Part shown: piece by piece, positions 54,732-64,000 of the stretch
Position numbering within the stretch: the first letter of the stretch is position 1
Layout of the letters: every line of letters starts with the position of its first letter
Assembly (NCBI RefSeq): GCF_000379445.1
Contig: NZ_KB902251.1
Location: forward strand, 148,781-212,780
DNA length: 64,000 nucleotides
Source: Fangia hongkongensis FSC776 = DSM 21703
Lineage (GTDB): Bacteria > Pseudomonadota > Gammaproteobacteria > Francisellales > Francisellaceae
Direction of reading: 5' to 3'
Position numbers and translations under genes: made by a program
The notes under the pieces: generated by a model
What the model was told of the DNA's origin: nothing
Seen by the model: the letters and a program-made list of their open reading frames with translations, nothing else
Databases searched by the model: none

Positions 54732-57700
54732 CTAGCTCGACATCGTTGTCGTTTGTGATGGATTCATAAAGCTAATCACACCGCCTGCGGCATAACTGCA
54801 CATCGCTTTATTATTAATTGTATTAATGGGCGCACCTTGCACAGTGGTCAGCGGATTGGTTGGAATGAAAGGCGCAAGCATTGGCATACAAGCCCAAGGG
54901 TAAACAAGCGGGTTCATTAATGGATTTGCCGGATTAGAACATCCAGGGAAAGAAACAACATTAACCATTGGCACGGTATCATTAATATTAGATGCCGGTT
55001 TATTATTCACTGTTACAAGTGGCCTTAAAGGACTTATCACACCCGGTGCAATACCAAATGTGCACATTACTTGAGAGCTCAAACAAGCTGCCATTGCACT
55101 TGAAGATTGTGCAGAGCTTGCAGCATTCACCGCAGCTTGGCTACCTGTTGCAACACTATAATCACTAAGCTCAATGGTGATATCAGTCATCAAAGCGCTC
55201 ATTTGCTGATAGGCTGGCTGGTTAGTGACACTAGGTTGTGTACTGATTGCACCTTCAGCATTATTTGCGGCCGAGGTGATTGTGCTTTGTGCAGAAGTTA
55301 CGGTTGATTCAGCGCTCGTTTTCACACTCATTGCCTTATCTGTTACCATATTACTCATTGCTGTTGCCTGTGATAAATAACTATCCATCAACCCACCGAT
55401 CTCTGCAGAGGCATTTGAGGTATTTTGTGATGCCAAAAGTGCATTAATCGTATTGACTTGTGTGTTAATTTCACTGATATTTGGACAACTTTGTGCTTGC
55501 GCTAATAGTGTATTGATATTGGGCACAAGGATGGAAATATTGGGCTCTGTTGGCATAGTAAAATTAGGCATTGGCATACCATTTGGCAGTGTTGGAATCT
55601 CTTGCATTAATGCGCCGACATTGGGCGTTTGTATCTCAGATAACAACATATTTGCATTGATTTGATCCAGCGTATAAAAGCTATTGTTGTAACTTAATAC
55701 GCCTTGAATTTGACTTTGTAATGACTGAATCTCAGATAACGACACCCCCGCTGGCAATGCAGTTTGCCCATTTAATACACTTTGAAGGCAGTTTGAAAGC
55801 GCCTGAAGCTCAGCAGAAAAGTTAACTGAAAGCGGCGGCAAGTTACCAATACTTAGTCCCGGGGGCATATTAAATGACAACGCTTGCAAGGTATTAAAAT
55901 TTAAACTTTCAAGTTCTTGTAACAGCGCTTCTAAGGATGAAAAATCAAAGCTTGAGCCTTGACCACCTGCTAATAAAGCCTCCAAAGCCTTCTGAATAAA
56001 ATCAATATTGACAATAGGGTTAATAGGAGGAAGAAGCTTTGCTAAAGAAAAGCTAAGCCCTGACAATGATCCCAATAGTGAGTCACAAACACAGTTGGCA
56101 ACTGACAAATTTGGCAGTGATGATGTATCCGGCAACTTCTGAGAGAGGTTATTCAACTCTGTCAGTGAGTTTTGATACTCACTCATAAGCTCAGCCTCTG
56201 GAATCTTGCTATCAGCTAGCAAGCTTTGAACACCAGCGGTATATGGACCGGTTATTTCACTTGCTTTTGCTTGTAAGTCAGCGCTCAAGGTTCCCTCTAG
56301 CCCATTTAACTTACTTACGCCATTTGATTCAAGTGCATTTAACTGATTTAACTCATCTGTTAGCTCTGTTGGTAGTTGAGGCAAAGTGCTTAATTTGGCA
56401 GAAAACTGACTCATTGCCGATGACAGCGCATCCGGCATCAGTGGTGTTCCTGATGTACAATCACAAATAGAGCTATGTATGGACTGGCACTCAGCCAAAA
56501 AAGCACTTTCTTTTGCCATCATCTGAGGCAATGAGGAAGATAGCGAAGTTAAACTACTTTGATAGTCACTTAGTGCACTTTGATAATTTTGCTTGGCAAG
56601 AAAATTATTCGGCGCATCTTTATAAGCACTAAGCGTGCTGCCTAAAGCACTGTATTTACCCTCAGCTTCACTGGTAAACGACTGGAAGGTGTTTCCCTCT
56701 GAAAAGGCACTACTGCTGCCCTGTGAAAGTGAAAACGCACTCATAACAGGAGAAATCATTTGGGTATAGTTTTGTTGCAAGGAGGTTAACTGCTGTGAGG
56801 GTAAACTTGCTAGGTTTTGATTTAACAGCATTTGCTTTTCTTGCAGCATTGCATTTACATTTAAATTCGCCCCTTGTGCCTTATACTTTGCACTAATTTG
56901 ATCTAGTTGTGCAGAAAAAGGAAGACTCGCATCCACACTTGATGGTTTCATTATTTGAGTCACTTGCTGATTAAAAGTGCTGCTATAGCTTGTCCCTTGT
57001 GCCTGATCTTGCACTCGGCTCCAGTTACTCATTGTTGATTGTAATTTATCTAAAGCTGCCTTTTGCTCAGCGCTAACAGTGTCGCTTAAGGAGGCTATGT
57101 GTGAGCTTACATCTGGCATATCAGTAGTACCAGGCACAGATTTAGGCAAAGATGCATAATACTGATCCATTTGATCAAGCATTTGTTTTTGTGATTCAGG
57201 CAAGCTCACCATTTGCATATCACTTAAGCCTTTTGTGCTATTTGTAATGGCTCGATCAATAACAGGCAAACCTTGGCTCCCCTCTGGGTTTCCAGAGAGT
57301 GAGGCAGATTTTGGGTATTGCATCACCTCTGTCAACTCAGGATAAGACATTAACGTTTGCATAGACTGATCACTTTGATTAAATGACATCACTTGAGACT
57401 GAAGATTCAGCAAATAACTTTGATAACTACTTGATAGCGTATCAATATCTGAAGCGGGCGTTGAACTGTCAATTTTGAGGATACTTTGATGTAAGCTTGT
57501 AAGCGTCCCTGAAGCAGTTTGTGTACTTGTAGATGGATCACCACTACCAGTCGCTTCTGGCAATGCAGAAGACAGTGTTGTTAAATATGCATCACTTGGC
57601 ATAAATGCGCTTACACTCGTTGTATCAGATGCCGTACTAGTTGAACTTGATCCTGATGGGCGCAAAGCTGAGAGCTTTTGTAAATCGCCCATTTGTTGTG

Positions 57701-58073
57701 TCTTTAAAGACTGAAGTCCTTTAGAAAGCTCATCTTTACTGGATGCGTAGGTTTTGCTATCACCTGTTGAAAGTGCTTTTAACATACTTGTGTGTGAGCT
57801 TTTGACACTTGATGCAAGTGTAGATGTCTCTTGTGAAGTACTGAAATTTGTGACTGTATCTAATTTGCTACTGGTAGAGGAAAGCTGACGCAACTGTGCA
57901 AGAGAGCTGTCATCTACTGGCATATCTGGAGAGAGGCTACTTAAGGTTAAATCTCTTTGAAGATCACTATGCAGCTTTGTCATATTTGCACTGTCACTAT
58001 CTTCATATAGCTTCTTTTGCTGCAAAAGCTTTTGAAAATATGACAGCATTTGTTGAGATTGACCATCACTCAT
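54732..58073 (-). CDS. Giant protein with C-terminal PAAR-like (DUF4280, IglG-like) domain
   Basis: 1113 residues. Residues 995-1113 are PAAR-like: ACLSSQVMCTFGIAPG, NINDTVPMVNVVSFPG, C-S-NPANPLM, PWACMP, VQGAPINTINNKAMCSY and GVISFMNP follow the DUF4280/IglG order, which caps the VgrG spike. Residues 1-990 are rich in Ser, Thr, Gln and Leu, mostly helical low complexity with repeated SLP and LSS patterns and two CxC motifs (near 537 and 659). In Francisella the corresponding iglG is only about 170 residues and iglF precedes it. Here one protein fills both slots, possibly as a tip-attached effector. vgrG ends 3 bases upstream. Confidence 0.8.
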   Translation of the reverse strand: MSDGQSQQMLSYFQKLLQQKKLYEDSDSANMTKLHSDLQRDLTLSSLSPDMPVDDSSLAQLRQLSSTSSKLDTVTNFSTSQETSTLASSVKSSHTSMLKALSTGDSKTYASSKDELSKGLQSLKTQQMGDLQKLSALRPSGSSSTSTASDTTSVSAFMPSDAYLTTLSSALPEATGSGDPSTSTQTASGTLTSLHQSILKIDSSTPASDIDTLSSSYQSYLLNLQSQVMSFNQSDQSMQTLMSYPELTEVMQYPKSASLSGNPEGSQGLPVIDRAITNSTKGLSDMQMVSLPESQKQMLDQMDQYYASLPKSVPGTTDMPDVSSHIASLSDTVSAEQKAALDKLQSTMSNWSRVQDQAQGTSYSSTFNQQVTQIMKPSSVDASLPFSAQLDQISAKYKAQGANLNVNAMLQEKQMLLNQNLASLPSQQLTSLQQNYTQMISPVMSAFSLSQGSSSAFSEGNTFQSFTSEAEGKYSALGSTLSAYKDAPNNFLAKQNYQSALSDYQSSLTSLSSSLPQMMAKESAFLAECQSIHSSICDCTSGTPLMPDALSSAMSQFSAKLSTLPQLPTELTDELNQLNALESNGVSKLNGLEGTLSADLQAKASEITGPYTAGVQSLLADSKIPEAELMSEYQNSLTELNNLSQKLPDTSSLPNLSVANCVCDSLLGSLSGLSFSLAKLLPPINPIVNIDFIQKALEALLAGGQGSSFDFSSLEALLQELESLNFNTLQALSFNMPPGLSIGNLPPLSVNFSAELQALSNCLQSVLNGQTALPAGVSLSEIQSLQSQIQGVLSYNNSFYTLDQINANMLLSEIQTPNVGALMQEIPTLPNGMPMPNFTMPTEPNISILVPNINTLLAQAQSCPNISEINTQVNTINALLASQNTSNASAEIGGLMDSYLSQATAMSNMVTDKAMSVKTSAESTVTSAQSTITSAANNAEGAISTQPSVTNQPAYQQMSALMTDITIELSDYSVATGSQAAVNAASSAQSSSAMAACLSSQVMCTFGIAPGVISPLRPLVTVNNKPASNINDTVPMVNVVSFPGCSNPANPLMNPLVYPWACMPMLAPFIPTNPLTTVQGAPINTINNKAMCSYAAGGVISFMNPSQTTTMSS

Positions 58074-58076
58074 AAC

Positions 58077-58571
58077 TTACCCCACAGATGTTGGCATGCC
58101 TTTTAATGTAGCTGCAAGAGAGGCTTTTAGATCTAAAGTCATACTACTTTCAACACTGACAGCTTGATTGCCTTTTATGGAAACAGAAGCACCCTCGAGA
58201 CTGGCATCGCTACTAGATTTAATGGCAACCCCTTTATTTCCTGTAATACTGATATTGTCTGCACTTAATGTAATCTCTCCATCTTTAATCGCAATGCTGC
58301 TACTGCCAACACCAAGATTAATACTACTGTCATCCAAGGTAATCGTGCTTTTACTCTTATTAACGGTTACATTATCTTTCGTGATTTTAATTGAAACATC
58401 ACCAACAACCAAAGAAATCGTATTATCGGCACTAATGCCATAGGTATTACTCACTTGAATAGTGGCATCACCTTCGCTCTTGTAGTTTACTGCACAAAGG
58501 TCGCTATCACTTTGCCCCTTAACGTTAATGCCAAAACCATCTTTATTCATTGTAACTGCATGCTTGGCCAT
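58077..58571 (-). CDS. vgrG: Minimal VgrG spike protein (FPI type)
   Basis: 164 residues, the size of Francisella VgrG. It contains only a gp5-like beta-helix: repeated short strands with alternating hydrophobic residues and many Ser/Thr/Asp (for example KDNVTVNKSKSTITLDDSSI). The gp27-like and OB domains of ordinary VgrG are missing; PdpA supplies the base in the FPI system. AAGGAT precedes ATG at 58571. Confidence 0.9.
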   Translation of the reverse strand: MAKHAVTMNKDGFGINVKGQSDSDLCAVNYKSEGDATIQVSNTYGISADNTISLVVGDVSIKITKDNVTVNKSKSTITLDDSSINLGVGSSSIAIKDGEITLSADNISITGNKGVAIKSSSDASLEGASVSIKGNQAVSVESSMTLDLKASLAATLKGMPTSVG

Positions 58572-58636
58572 TGCTGTCTATCCTTTTATTTTATGTCCCT
58601 GAATTTGGAATGTAACCCCCATGCTAACTCAGGCTT

Positions 58637-59053
58637 TTATACTTTTTTCACCTCATATTGACTGATTGAGAACGATTCACTTGCTCCTTGTGGACTCTCT
58701 ACAAGATATTTCCAGTTAGAAATTGGCTGATTTTTCATAATAAAGTAAATAGCAAGCGGTGCATCTTCAACAGTCATTGAAATACTTTCACTATCTTGAT
58801 TGCCAAGTAACACATAGCGTTGAGTGCCTTTATTCAATGCTGATTGTGCAACCGTTGAGTAATTAGCAGTGACAAACTCTTTTTGCTCTACCGGCTGCAT
58901 AACAATCACAGTGACAGGATCGTGTGATTTATCTTTTGCAACACGCTCTAAATTGATTTTCATCGTAGTTGAGTGATACCAAGGCATCAAAGAACAACCC
59001 GACAAAAATAGTAAAACGCTGATAACACTTAGATATTTAATGTATTTTTTCAT
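58637..59053 (-). CDS. iglE: IglE/TssJ-like outer-membrane lipoprotein
   Basis: 138 residues with a lipobox LLFLSGC (Cys near residue 20). The mature part is a small beta-rich periplasmic domain (KDKSHDPVTVIVMQPVEQKE and following strands). In T6SSs this lipoprotein anchors TssM to the outer membrane. The start overlaps the pdpB stop by one base (TAATG), and the gene lies between pdpB and vgrG as in the FPI. Confidence 0.88.
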   Translation of the reverse strand: MKKYIKYLSVISVLLFLSGCSLMPWYHSTTMKINLERVAKDKSHDPVTVIVMQPVEQKEFVTANYSTVAQSALNKGTQRYVLLGNQDSESISMTVEDAPLAIYFIMKNQPISNWKYLVESPQGASESFSISQYEVKKV

Positions 59054-62000
59054 TATGATTCTGCCTTAATTGCTTGTGGTTGCACTCTTTTTGTAATGAG
59101 TTTTAATATAGGAGATTTAATCTCAAAGCTTACCTGATAAGGCGCAACCTTATCGTTATCACCTTTCACCTCCCAAGTGCACACCCAATTTTTATCACAT
59201 TTAGCATCTGCCAACATTTTAAAGAATGCCCATTCACCTTGATAGGTTTTTTGAAAACTGACATTCCCAGTATTTAACCAACCCACGGACACAGTTGGCT
59301 GTAACTGCCAAGCATAAGACAGTGGAATCAAAGCTTCATTTTGTGTGTTCAATCCAAGTGCTTGTGATCCACTTCCAGCTTGAATAAAGCTTAATACCAT
59401 TTTATTTTTGCCATCGAGTGATACTTGCTTAAACGGCATTGATTTGACTTTAAAATCAATGTTTTTTGGCTTCCCAGTATCATCCCAAAGGGCTTTTTGC
59501 AAATGGAAGAAGTTGTTAAATGTTTCAATATATGGCGCCAGTGTTTTACGCTGATCACTGGTTAAAGACTCATCAACCACCCATGCATTTTTTGTTTTAT
59601 CAAAGCTAATAAATGCCGATAGCAAACGTTTCATTTGGTTAAATACATCACCTTGCACACCAAACATGTCATTTAAAGCCTCTGCACTAATGGACTCTTT
59701 GGCATTAAGATTCAGTGGAAACTGTGCCTGTGCGAATGAAATTTTCGGTGTAACATCCTTATTCCACATCATTTTAATGTTTGAAATAAGCCTTTGTGCC
59801 AATGCACTTTTAATGGTGCTTAACGGCACATTGAAAAGCTTATAGACATTCGGATTACTATAACCCACTTTCGCAACCAACGTATTAAGTTTCACAGCCA
59901 AAGAATTTTGCCCTGAATCACTTAATTGCTCATAGGTTTTCATATAATTTTGAAAATCATTTTGATACAACGTATTACTAATACTCAAAAGAATATTCTT
60001 ATAGTCTTGATAGTCTTTAGAGCTGACAAATGAGTCTAATCCTTGAAACTCTTTATTAATCTTATCAAGCGCTTTTGGTAATACCTGATCTTTAGAGAAA
60101 GTTGTATTTTTCTTGATGTAATCAAGCATGTGAGAGAACGGCGTATTATCTGATGTGATATCAATTAAAAACATCTGTAGATTATCAGAGGATACATCTG
60201 CCGGAAGTGCATTTTTGAGTACATAATTCAATGTATCAATATAGCTTTGCGCATAATTGGCAAGCGCTGCCTCTTTTAAGCGATCAAATGCTTGATAGTT
60301 AATATTATATTGACCAAACATGCTGGCAAGGAGTTTATAGCGCTCTAACAGTGGGTTGATCTCATCAAGTATAATGCTCTTGGTATAAGCCAAAGAGACT
60401 TTGGAAACATTACGTGAGAATACTGTATTGAAAGTATATTGGTAGTAATCATCTGCATAAAGAAGATTCAGATCTCCCCTGTTACTTTTTAGTACATCAT
60501 ATAAAATAGAGTTCAGCTCAGCGCTGATAAGCACACCTTTCCACTTGGATTTCTCAACAGAATACGCCTCGTTGCTGCTGAAGAACTTATCAACTTTCTG
60601 ATTGTAATTCACCAGAAGATCAACGGCTTGTGCGAAACTTTTAACCTGCAACTCATTATTATTCGGAATCAAATCCTGCATGCTTAATAAGATGCTGCTA
60701 TTATCACATCCGCCTTGTGTTTTCGGTAAGTTATTGGCAACAAAAGAGCCAAACTTACTGGCATCTTGTGATAAATCAATCTTCGTACTGGATAAAATAT
60801 TCGGTAGCACATCTTTTAATAAGCATACTTCACGGTGCAGCACCACACTTTTGCCAATGAAATCTTTTAGCTGATTATTGGTAAAATGAAGAATGTTTTG
60901 CAATACAAACTGATCAAACACCTCTGTTGAGAATAAGTTTCTACTGGCGAATTTAAGCTCATCTGCACCACCTTGTTGCATATAACTCTGTGAGCCTATA
61001 GATAAGCGATCAATATCTTTAAACGTTGCATATTCATACATCAGATTAAGCTGTTCATCACTTAAGCCTGTCATTAACGTTAACAGTGAATTTTGATCTT
61101 GCAAACTATTTGCAACATCTGAAGAGTTAGGTGCGGCAAGTACTGCTAAAAAGACCGCCTTACTCACAGGATCATTGGTTGCACGCATCTTAGGCAGAAT
61201 AATTTTCTTCAATAGAAACTCTGCATATTCTTCATTGAGTCGTGTAAAGCTGCCATGACCATATAAGAAACCCAAAACAAGCCCTTGTTTGTAAAGATTA
61301 TACCATCTTGTATAACGCTGCTCTGCACTTCTTAAATCTCCCGAGGTGATATTTGCAAAAGGTGAGTTTTGCTTCACATAGTCGTTAAATTTCTGCGTAT
61401 GATAAGCATTATAAACAAATGCAACTGTTGCAAATAAAGAAATCACAACCAACACCGAAACGGCAACATAACTCAACCGAATAGGCTTTTTATAAGACAA
61501 TGTCGCACTGTCAAAGAAAGTATAATAGTAATTGCTATGATGAATACCGAAGTTCACATTAATAGATTCAAGCGTGTTTTGCTCTTGTGTATTTGATAAC
61601 TCAGCGATAAAACTTGCCAAAGGCATAATGGCTTTTTCAATGGAAGCGGCAACCTGCATCGCATCTATAATGGATTCATCCAATGCATTATTTGTCACAA
61701 TATGCGCTGAAATCTTATTGCGAATGCTCGCCATATTCTCTTTAATCGATTCAGCGACTTCTTTCTCTGTCATCCCGCGTTGAAAATTAATACTGGTTTG
61801 CTGTTTGACCAATTCAAAGAAGGATTTCATTTTCTTATCATCTTCTTTTAAATCAACCGTAAGCTCTAAATTAAATTCGTGTTTTTGATACAGATATAGC
61901 TCAGAGAGAAACTTCTGAAACAGAACAAACTGGCCAGGTTGATGTGCTTGTTCTGTCAAACATACAAGCAAAGTTGGCAGCTGTATTGCGCCTTTTTGGT

Positions 62001-62433
62001 AAATGCTTATCAGCATGTTATTCAATGGTACAGGGTTCACATTTTGCAAATCTTGCATGGAAATAACAAAGAAAATACGCCCCTCTTCAATCACAACCAC
62101 TTGTGAGTCATTAAGCATAATACTCTCAGCACTTTCCAAATTTACAAAACGACCAATATACGACATCATCTGGCTGCTATCGCCTTCATATAGACACATA
62201 AAAGCAGGTAATGCCTTTCGCTTTGAGGTTTTCAATATCTTTTTAGTGACATCTTTGTACACATTAACTTTAGGTGCTGCTTTTTTCTTTTTCGCCTTCG
62301 GCAGCTTAATCTTGTTTTTAATCTGCTTCGCTTGGCGATATTTTTTAATCGCTAAGATAATAAACACCAATACTGCGGCAGCCCCAACCGCCCCAAATAA
62401 CATCATCGCATATTTTCCAGTTAGTAAGCTCAT
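59053..62433 (-). CDS. pdpB: PdpB/IcmF/TssM-like inner-membrane T6SS protein
   Basis: 1126 residues. An N-terminal membrane helix (residues 5-28), a basic linker, a cytosolic domain, a second helix near residues 320-345 (VAVSVLVVISLFATVAF), and a long periplasmic part, the TssM layout. At the usual P-loop position (near residues 80-95) it reads LYEGDSSQMMSYIGRF, without GxxxxGK(S/T), so ATP binding is unlikely, as in Francisella PdpB. The ATG overlaps the pdpA stop (ATGA), showing tight coupling. Confidence 0.88.
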   Translation of the reverse strand: MSLLTGKYAMMLFGAVGAAAVLVFIILAIKKYRQAKQIKNKIKLPKAKKKKAAPKVNVYKDVTKKILKTSKRKALPAFMCLYEGDSSQMMSYIGRFVNLESAESIMLNDSQVVVIEEGRIFFVISMQDLQNVNPVPLNNMLISIYQKGAIQLPTLLVCLTEQAHQPGQFVLFQKFLSELYLYQKHEFNLELTVDLKEDDKKMKSFFELVKQQTSINFQRGMTEKEVAESIKENMASIRNKISAHIVTNNALDESIIDAMQVAASIEKAIMPLASFIAELSNTQEQNTLESINVNFGIHHSNYYYTFFDSATLSYKKPIRLSYVAVSVLVVISLFATVAFVYNAYHTQKFNDYVKQNSPFANITSGDLRSAEQRYTRWYNLYKQGLVLGFLYGHGSFTRLNEEYAEFLLKKIILPKMRATNDPVSKAVFLAVLAAPNSSDVANSLQDQNSLLTLMTGLSDEQLNLMYEYATFKDIDRLSIGSQSYMQQGGADELKFASRNLFSTEVFDQFVLQNILHFTNNQLKDFIGKSVVLHREVCLLKDVLPNILSSTKIDLSQDASKFGSFVANNLPKTQGGCDNSSILLSMQDLIPNNNELQVKSFAQAVDLLVNYNQKVDKFFSSNEAYSVEKSKWKGVLISAELNSILYDVLKSNRGDLNLLYADDYYQYTFNTVFSRNVSKVSLAYTKSIILDEINPLLERYKLLASMFGQYNINYQAFDRLKEAALANYAQSYIDTLNYVLKNALPADVSSDNLQMFLIDITSDNTPFSHMLDYIKKNTTFSKDQVLPKALDKINKEFQGLDSFVSSKDYQDYKNILLSISNTLYQNDFQNYMKTYEQLSDSGQNSLAVKLNTLVAKVGYSNPNVYKLFNVPLSTIKSALAQRLISNIKMMWNKDVTPKISFAQAQFPLNLNAKESISAEALNDMFGVQGDVFNQMKRLLSAFISFDKTKNAWVVDESLTSDQRKTLAPYIETFNNFFHLQKALWDDTGKPKNIDFKVKSMPFKQVSLDGKNKMVLSFIQAGSGSQALGLNTQNEALIPLSYAWQLQPTVSVGWLNTGNVSFQKTYQGEWAFFKMLADAKCDKNWVCTWEVKGDNDKVAPYQVSFEIKSPILKLITKRVQPQAIKAES

Positions 62434-64000
62434 TCTGATTCCTTTTCATCACTAAACATTAACACGACACCCTCTTGCTGGCTTAAAGAAAGCGCATTTG
62501 CCCCTTGGCCATCTTTCCCATTTTGCATTAATTGCAACACTTGATCATTGCTATCTTGTGTATAAGCAAGTTGGCATTCCTGCTGAGGCCCATACAAAGA
62601 TTGTTGCACCATTTTTTGTGACGCTTTATCTTCAACAACTGCACTTTTAGATTGTCTTGCAGCAATTTCCACTACTTCGGCATTTAGAAAACGCACTTCA
62701 ACATAATCACCATTTCTAAGTGGCGTGAATGAATTACTTGCTGAAGTTCTAAGTGGAACAGGCACAAACACAGGTGTTTTATTTTGCGGATCCTGATATA
62801 AGATCGTTGGTAAATTTACCGCATAAGTCAGCGCATTCTCTGATTGCCCTGAATAAACATAATCTTCAAGCTTAGATGCTGGATCATCAGCAAAAGAGCC
62901 CTCTGTCACCGTTTGACCTTTATAGAATTTATACCCATATTTCACACTATCATCAACATTCTCACCAATGGTAACCGCTGCCTCACACACAAAGCTTTGA
63001 AAAGGCACATACTCTGGTAAGTCATTTTCTTCGGAAAGTCCATCTTGCCAGATCGCCATAATATCAATGAAATGTGTAATGCCAGAGCTTTCCCCTACCA
63101 TGGTAATTTTCTCAAATCTGTCTTTATCAGCTGTTGCATCTGGCTCATAGTTTTGTGACAGAAGCTTTTTTTGTAGCTCAACAATCGTTGATTTATTCTG
63201 CACAAGGCGAAATCCTTGTTTACTGACCAAGATGCTTTTACTGAAATTCGCAAGCGAACACTGCCACTGATCTGCATCAAGATTCATTGGATTATAACTT
63301 GGCTCGACAGGAACAAAAGGCATCATCTCTTTGAGTTCAACTTGATAGTAATACTCACAACTAGCTGCGCGCTTTTTCTGACTTAATAGCCAGTTCGTCG
63401 TATTTGTGGCAATTTTCACATCGCGCATCAAGGTATGCTTTACTGACTGAACTGCATTCAATGCAAGATACTCCTCAGGGTAAATGCCAGTCACTTGCGT
63501 GCAAACACTGTTATCCTGAGCCAGATTTAAAATATTCTCTGTTTTATTCCAAGGCGGCCTGACTTGAACATCAACCGCTTCAACCTGTAGTAAATCTCTT
63601 GAGGTAAGCGTGCCTTTTTCTGTATCTTTCACCTGAAAATCACTGATTTCATCATATAGATGATACAAAGCCTTGCCGTTAGCTAGTTTTTCATAATCAT
63701 AAACCAAATAAACACCATAGCGATCAAGCGCTTCAATAAAGTAGTCATAAAAGCTTCTATCATGTGTTGCCACCGTAATTTGCTTTTGCTTCACAGCCAA
63801 ACGCTTTGATTTTGCTGAGTCAATTTCAGCCCAATTTGCAAAGAAGTTATTTTGCTCAAACACATCCAAATAACTTTTATTGAAATCGACATACAATGGC
63901 TTATGCAAACGCCAAAAACTTTGTAACGCATCGGCAAATTTAAAGGTGAAAAAAGGCAATTTTGCTGCAAACTCACACGTTTGCGCATCAATATCTTGTG
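62430..64000 (-). CDS. pdpA: PdpA (gp27-like spike base), partial at the N-terminus
   Basis: The frame stays open from the pdpB junction (TGA at 62430) to the right window edge, so at least 523 residues are seen. The TTG near 63957 is not the start, because coding continues upstream with QDIDAQTCEFAAKLPF. Near the visible N-terminal third, FYDYFIEALDRYGVYLVYDY resembles the gp27-type module of VgrG/PdpA. In Francisella, PdpA forms the base of the VgrG spike. The N-terminus and the rest of the island lie beyond 64000. Confidence 0.8.
   Translation of the reverse strand, partial: QDIDAQTCEFAAKLPFFTFKFADALQSFWRLHKPLYVDFNKSYLDVFEQNNFFANWAEIDSAKSKRLAVKQKQITVATHDRSFYDYFIEALDRYGVYLVYDYEKLANGKALYHLYDEISDFQVKDTEKGTLTSRDLLQVEAVDVQVRPPWNKTENILNLAQDNSVCTQVTGIYPEEYLALNAVQSVKHTLMRDVKIATNTTNWLLSQKKRAASCEYYYQVELKEMMPFVPVEPSYNPMNLDADQWQCSLANFSKSILVSKQGFRLVQNKSTIVELQKKLLSQNYEPDATADKDRFEKITMVGESSGITHFIDIMAIWQDGLSEENDLPEYVPFQSFVCEAAVTIGENVDDSVKYGYKFYKGQTVTEGSFADDPASKLEDYVYSGQSENALTYAVNLPTILYQDPQNKTPVFVPVPLRTSASNSFTPLRNGDYVEVRFLNAEVVEIAARQSKSAVVEDKASQKMVQQSLYGPQQECQLAYTQDSNDQVLQLMQNGKDGQGANALSLSQQEGVVLMFSDEKESE

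Noticed and set aside
63957-63959. TTG as start of the right-edge gene
   Set aside because: The frame stays open upstream to the window edge and PdpA is much longer, so this is an internal codon.
1-64000. CRISPR arrays, rRNA genes, transposases, integrases
   Set aside because: No regularly spaced repeats, rRNA motifs or recombinase/transposase reading frames were seen.

Overview
The window looks like a gammaproteobacterial chromosome from the Francisella lineage or a close relative such as a Fastidiosibacteraceae-type genus. Two things support this. Citrate synthase diverges from an sdhCDAB-sucAB block, as in Francisella, and the right edge carries genes homologous to the Francisella pathogenicity island (FPI) type VI secretion system. 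The exact genus is an inference; no species can be read from the sequence alone.

Layout. 1-8.4 kb: tpiA (partial) and glmM, a galactoside transporter plus GH42 beta-galactosidase pair, lysS, and prfB with its programmed frameshift. 8.4-17 kb: an AddB-like repair protein, a universal stress protein, a very small ORF, a strong promoter feeding a C-rich-loop RNA candidate, an unknown 425-residue protein, and an operon of ThiF/MoeB-rhodanese, YcaO and TfuA. An 18-codon ORF with a near-perfect ribosome binding site precedes that operon, which makes it a candidate thioamide/azoline peptide (RiPP) locus. 17-28 kb: rpmE, a ferredoxin reductase, lolA, ftsK, a permease, tRNA-Ser(GGA), recO, a degenerate IscU-like protein, iscS and a second permease. 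27-38 kb: mutY, apt, sucB, sucA, sdhBADC and divergent gltA. 38-46 kb: an unknown protein, lexA with small downstream ORFs, and a methionine operon (two transsulfuration-type PLP enzymes, an ACT-less aspartokinase, metF). The methionine operon is preceded by a leader peptide with three consecutive Met codons and three mutually exclusive hairpins. 46-53 kb: htpG with a clear sigma-32 promoter, an MTA/SAH deaminase-type hydrolase, a secreted HAD phosphatase, DUF1543, an SDR and a Bcr/CflA efflux pump. 53.2-64 kb (minus strand): pdpA (partial), pdpB/tssM, iglE/tssJ, a minimal vgrG, a 1113-residue protein with a C-terminal PAAR-like domain, and iglH/tssF.

The most interesting parts are: (i) the T6SS block, where the expected iglF and small iglG are replaced by one very large protein ending in a PAAR-like tip; (ii) the compact peptide-modification operon; (iii) the methionine leader, which has the architecture of ribosome-mediated attenuation; (iv) an apparently untranslated RNA with several C-rich loops; and (v) a short inverted-repeat element present twice, at 1.9 kb and next to the end of the T6SS block. 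No CRISPR array, insertion sequence with transposase, prophage or rRNA gene was seen.
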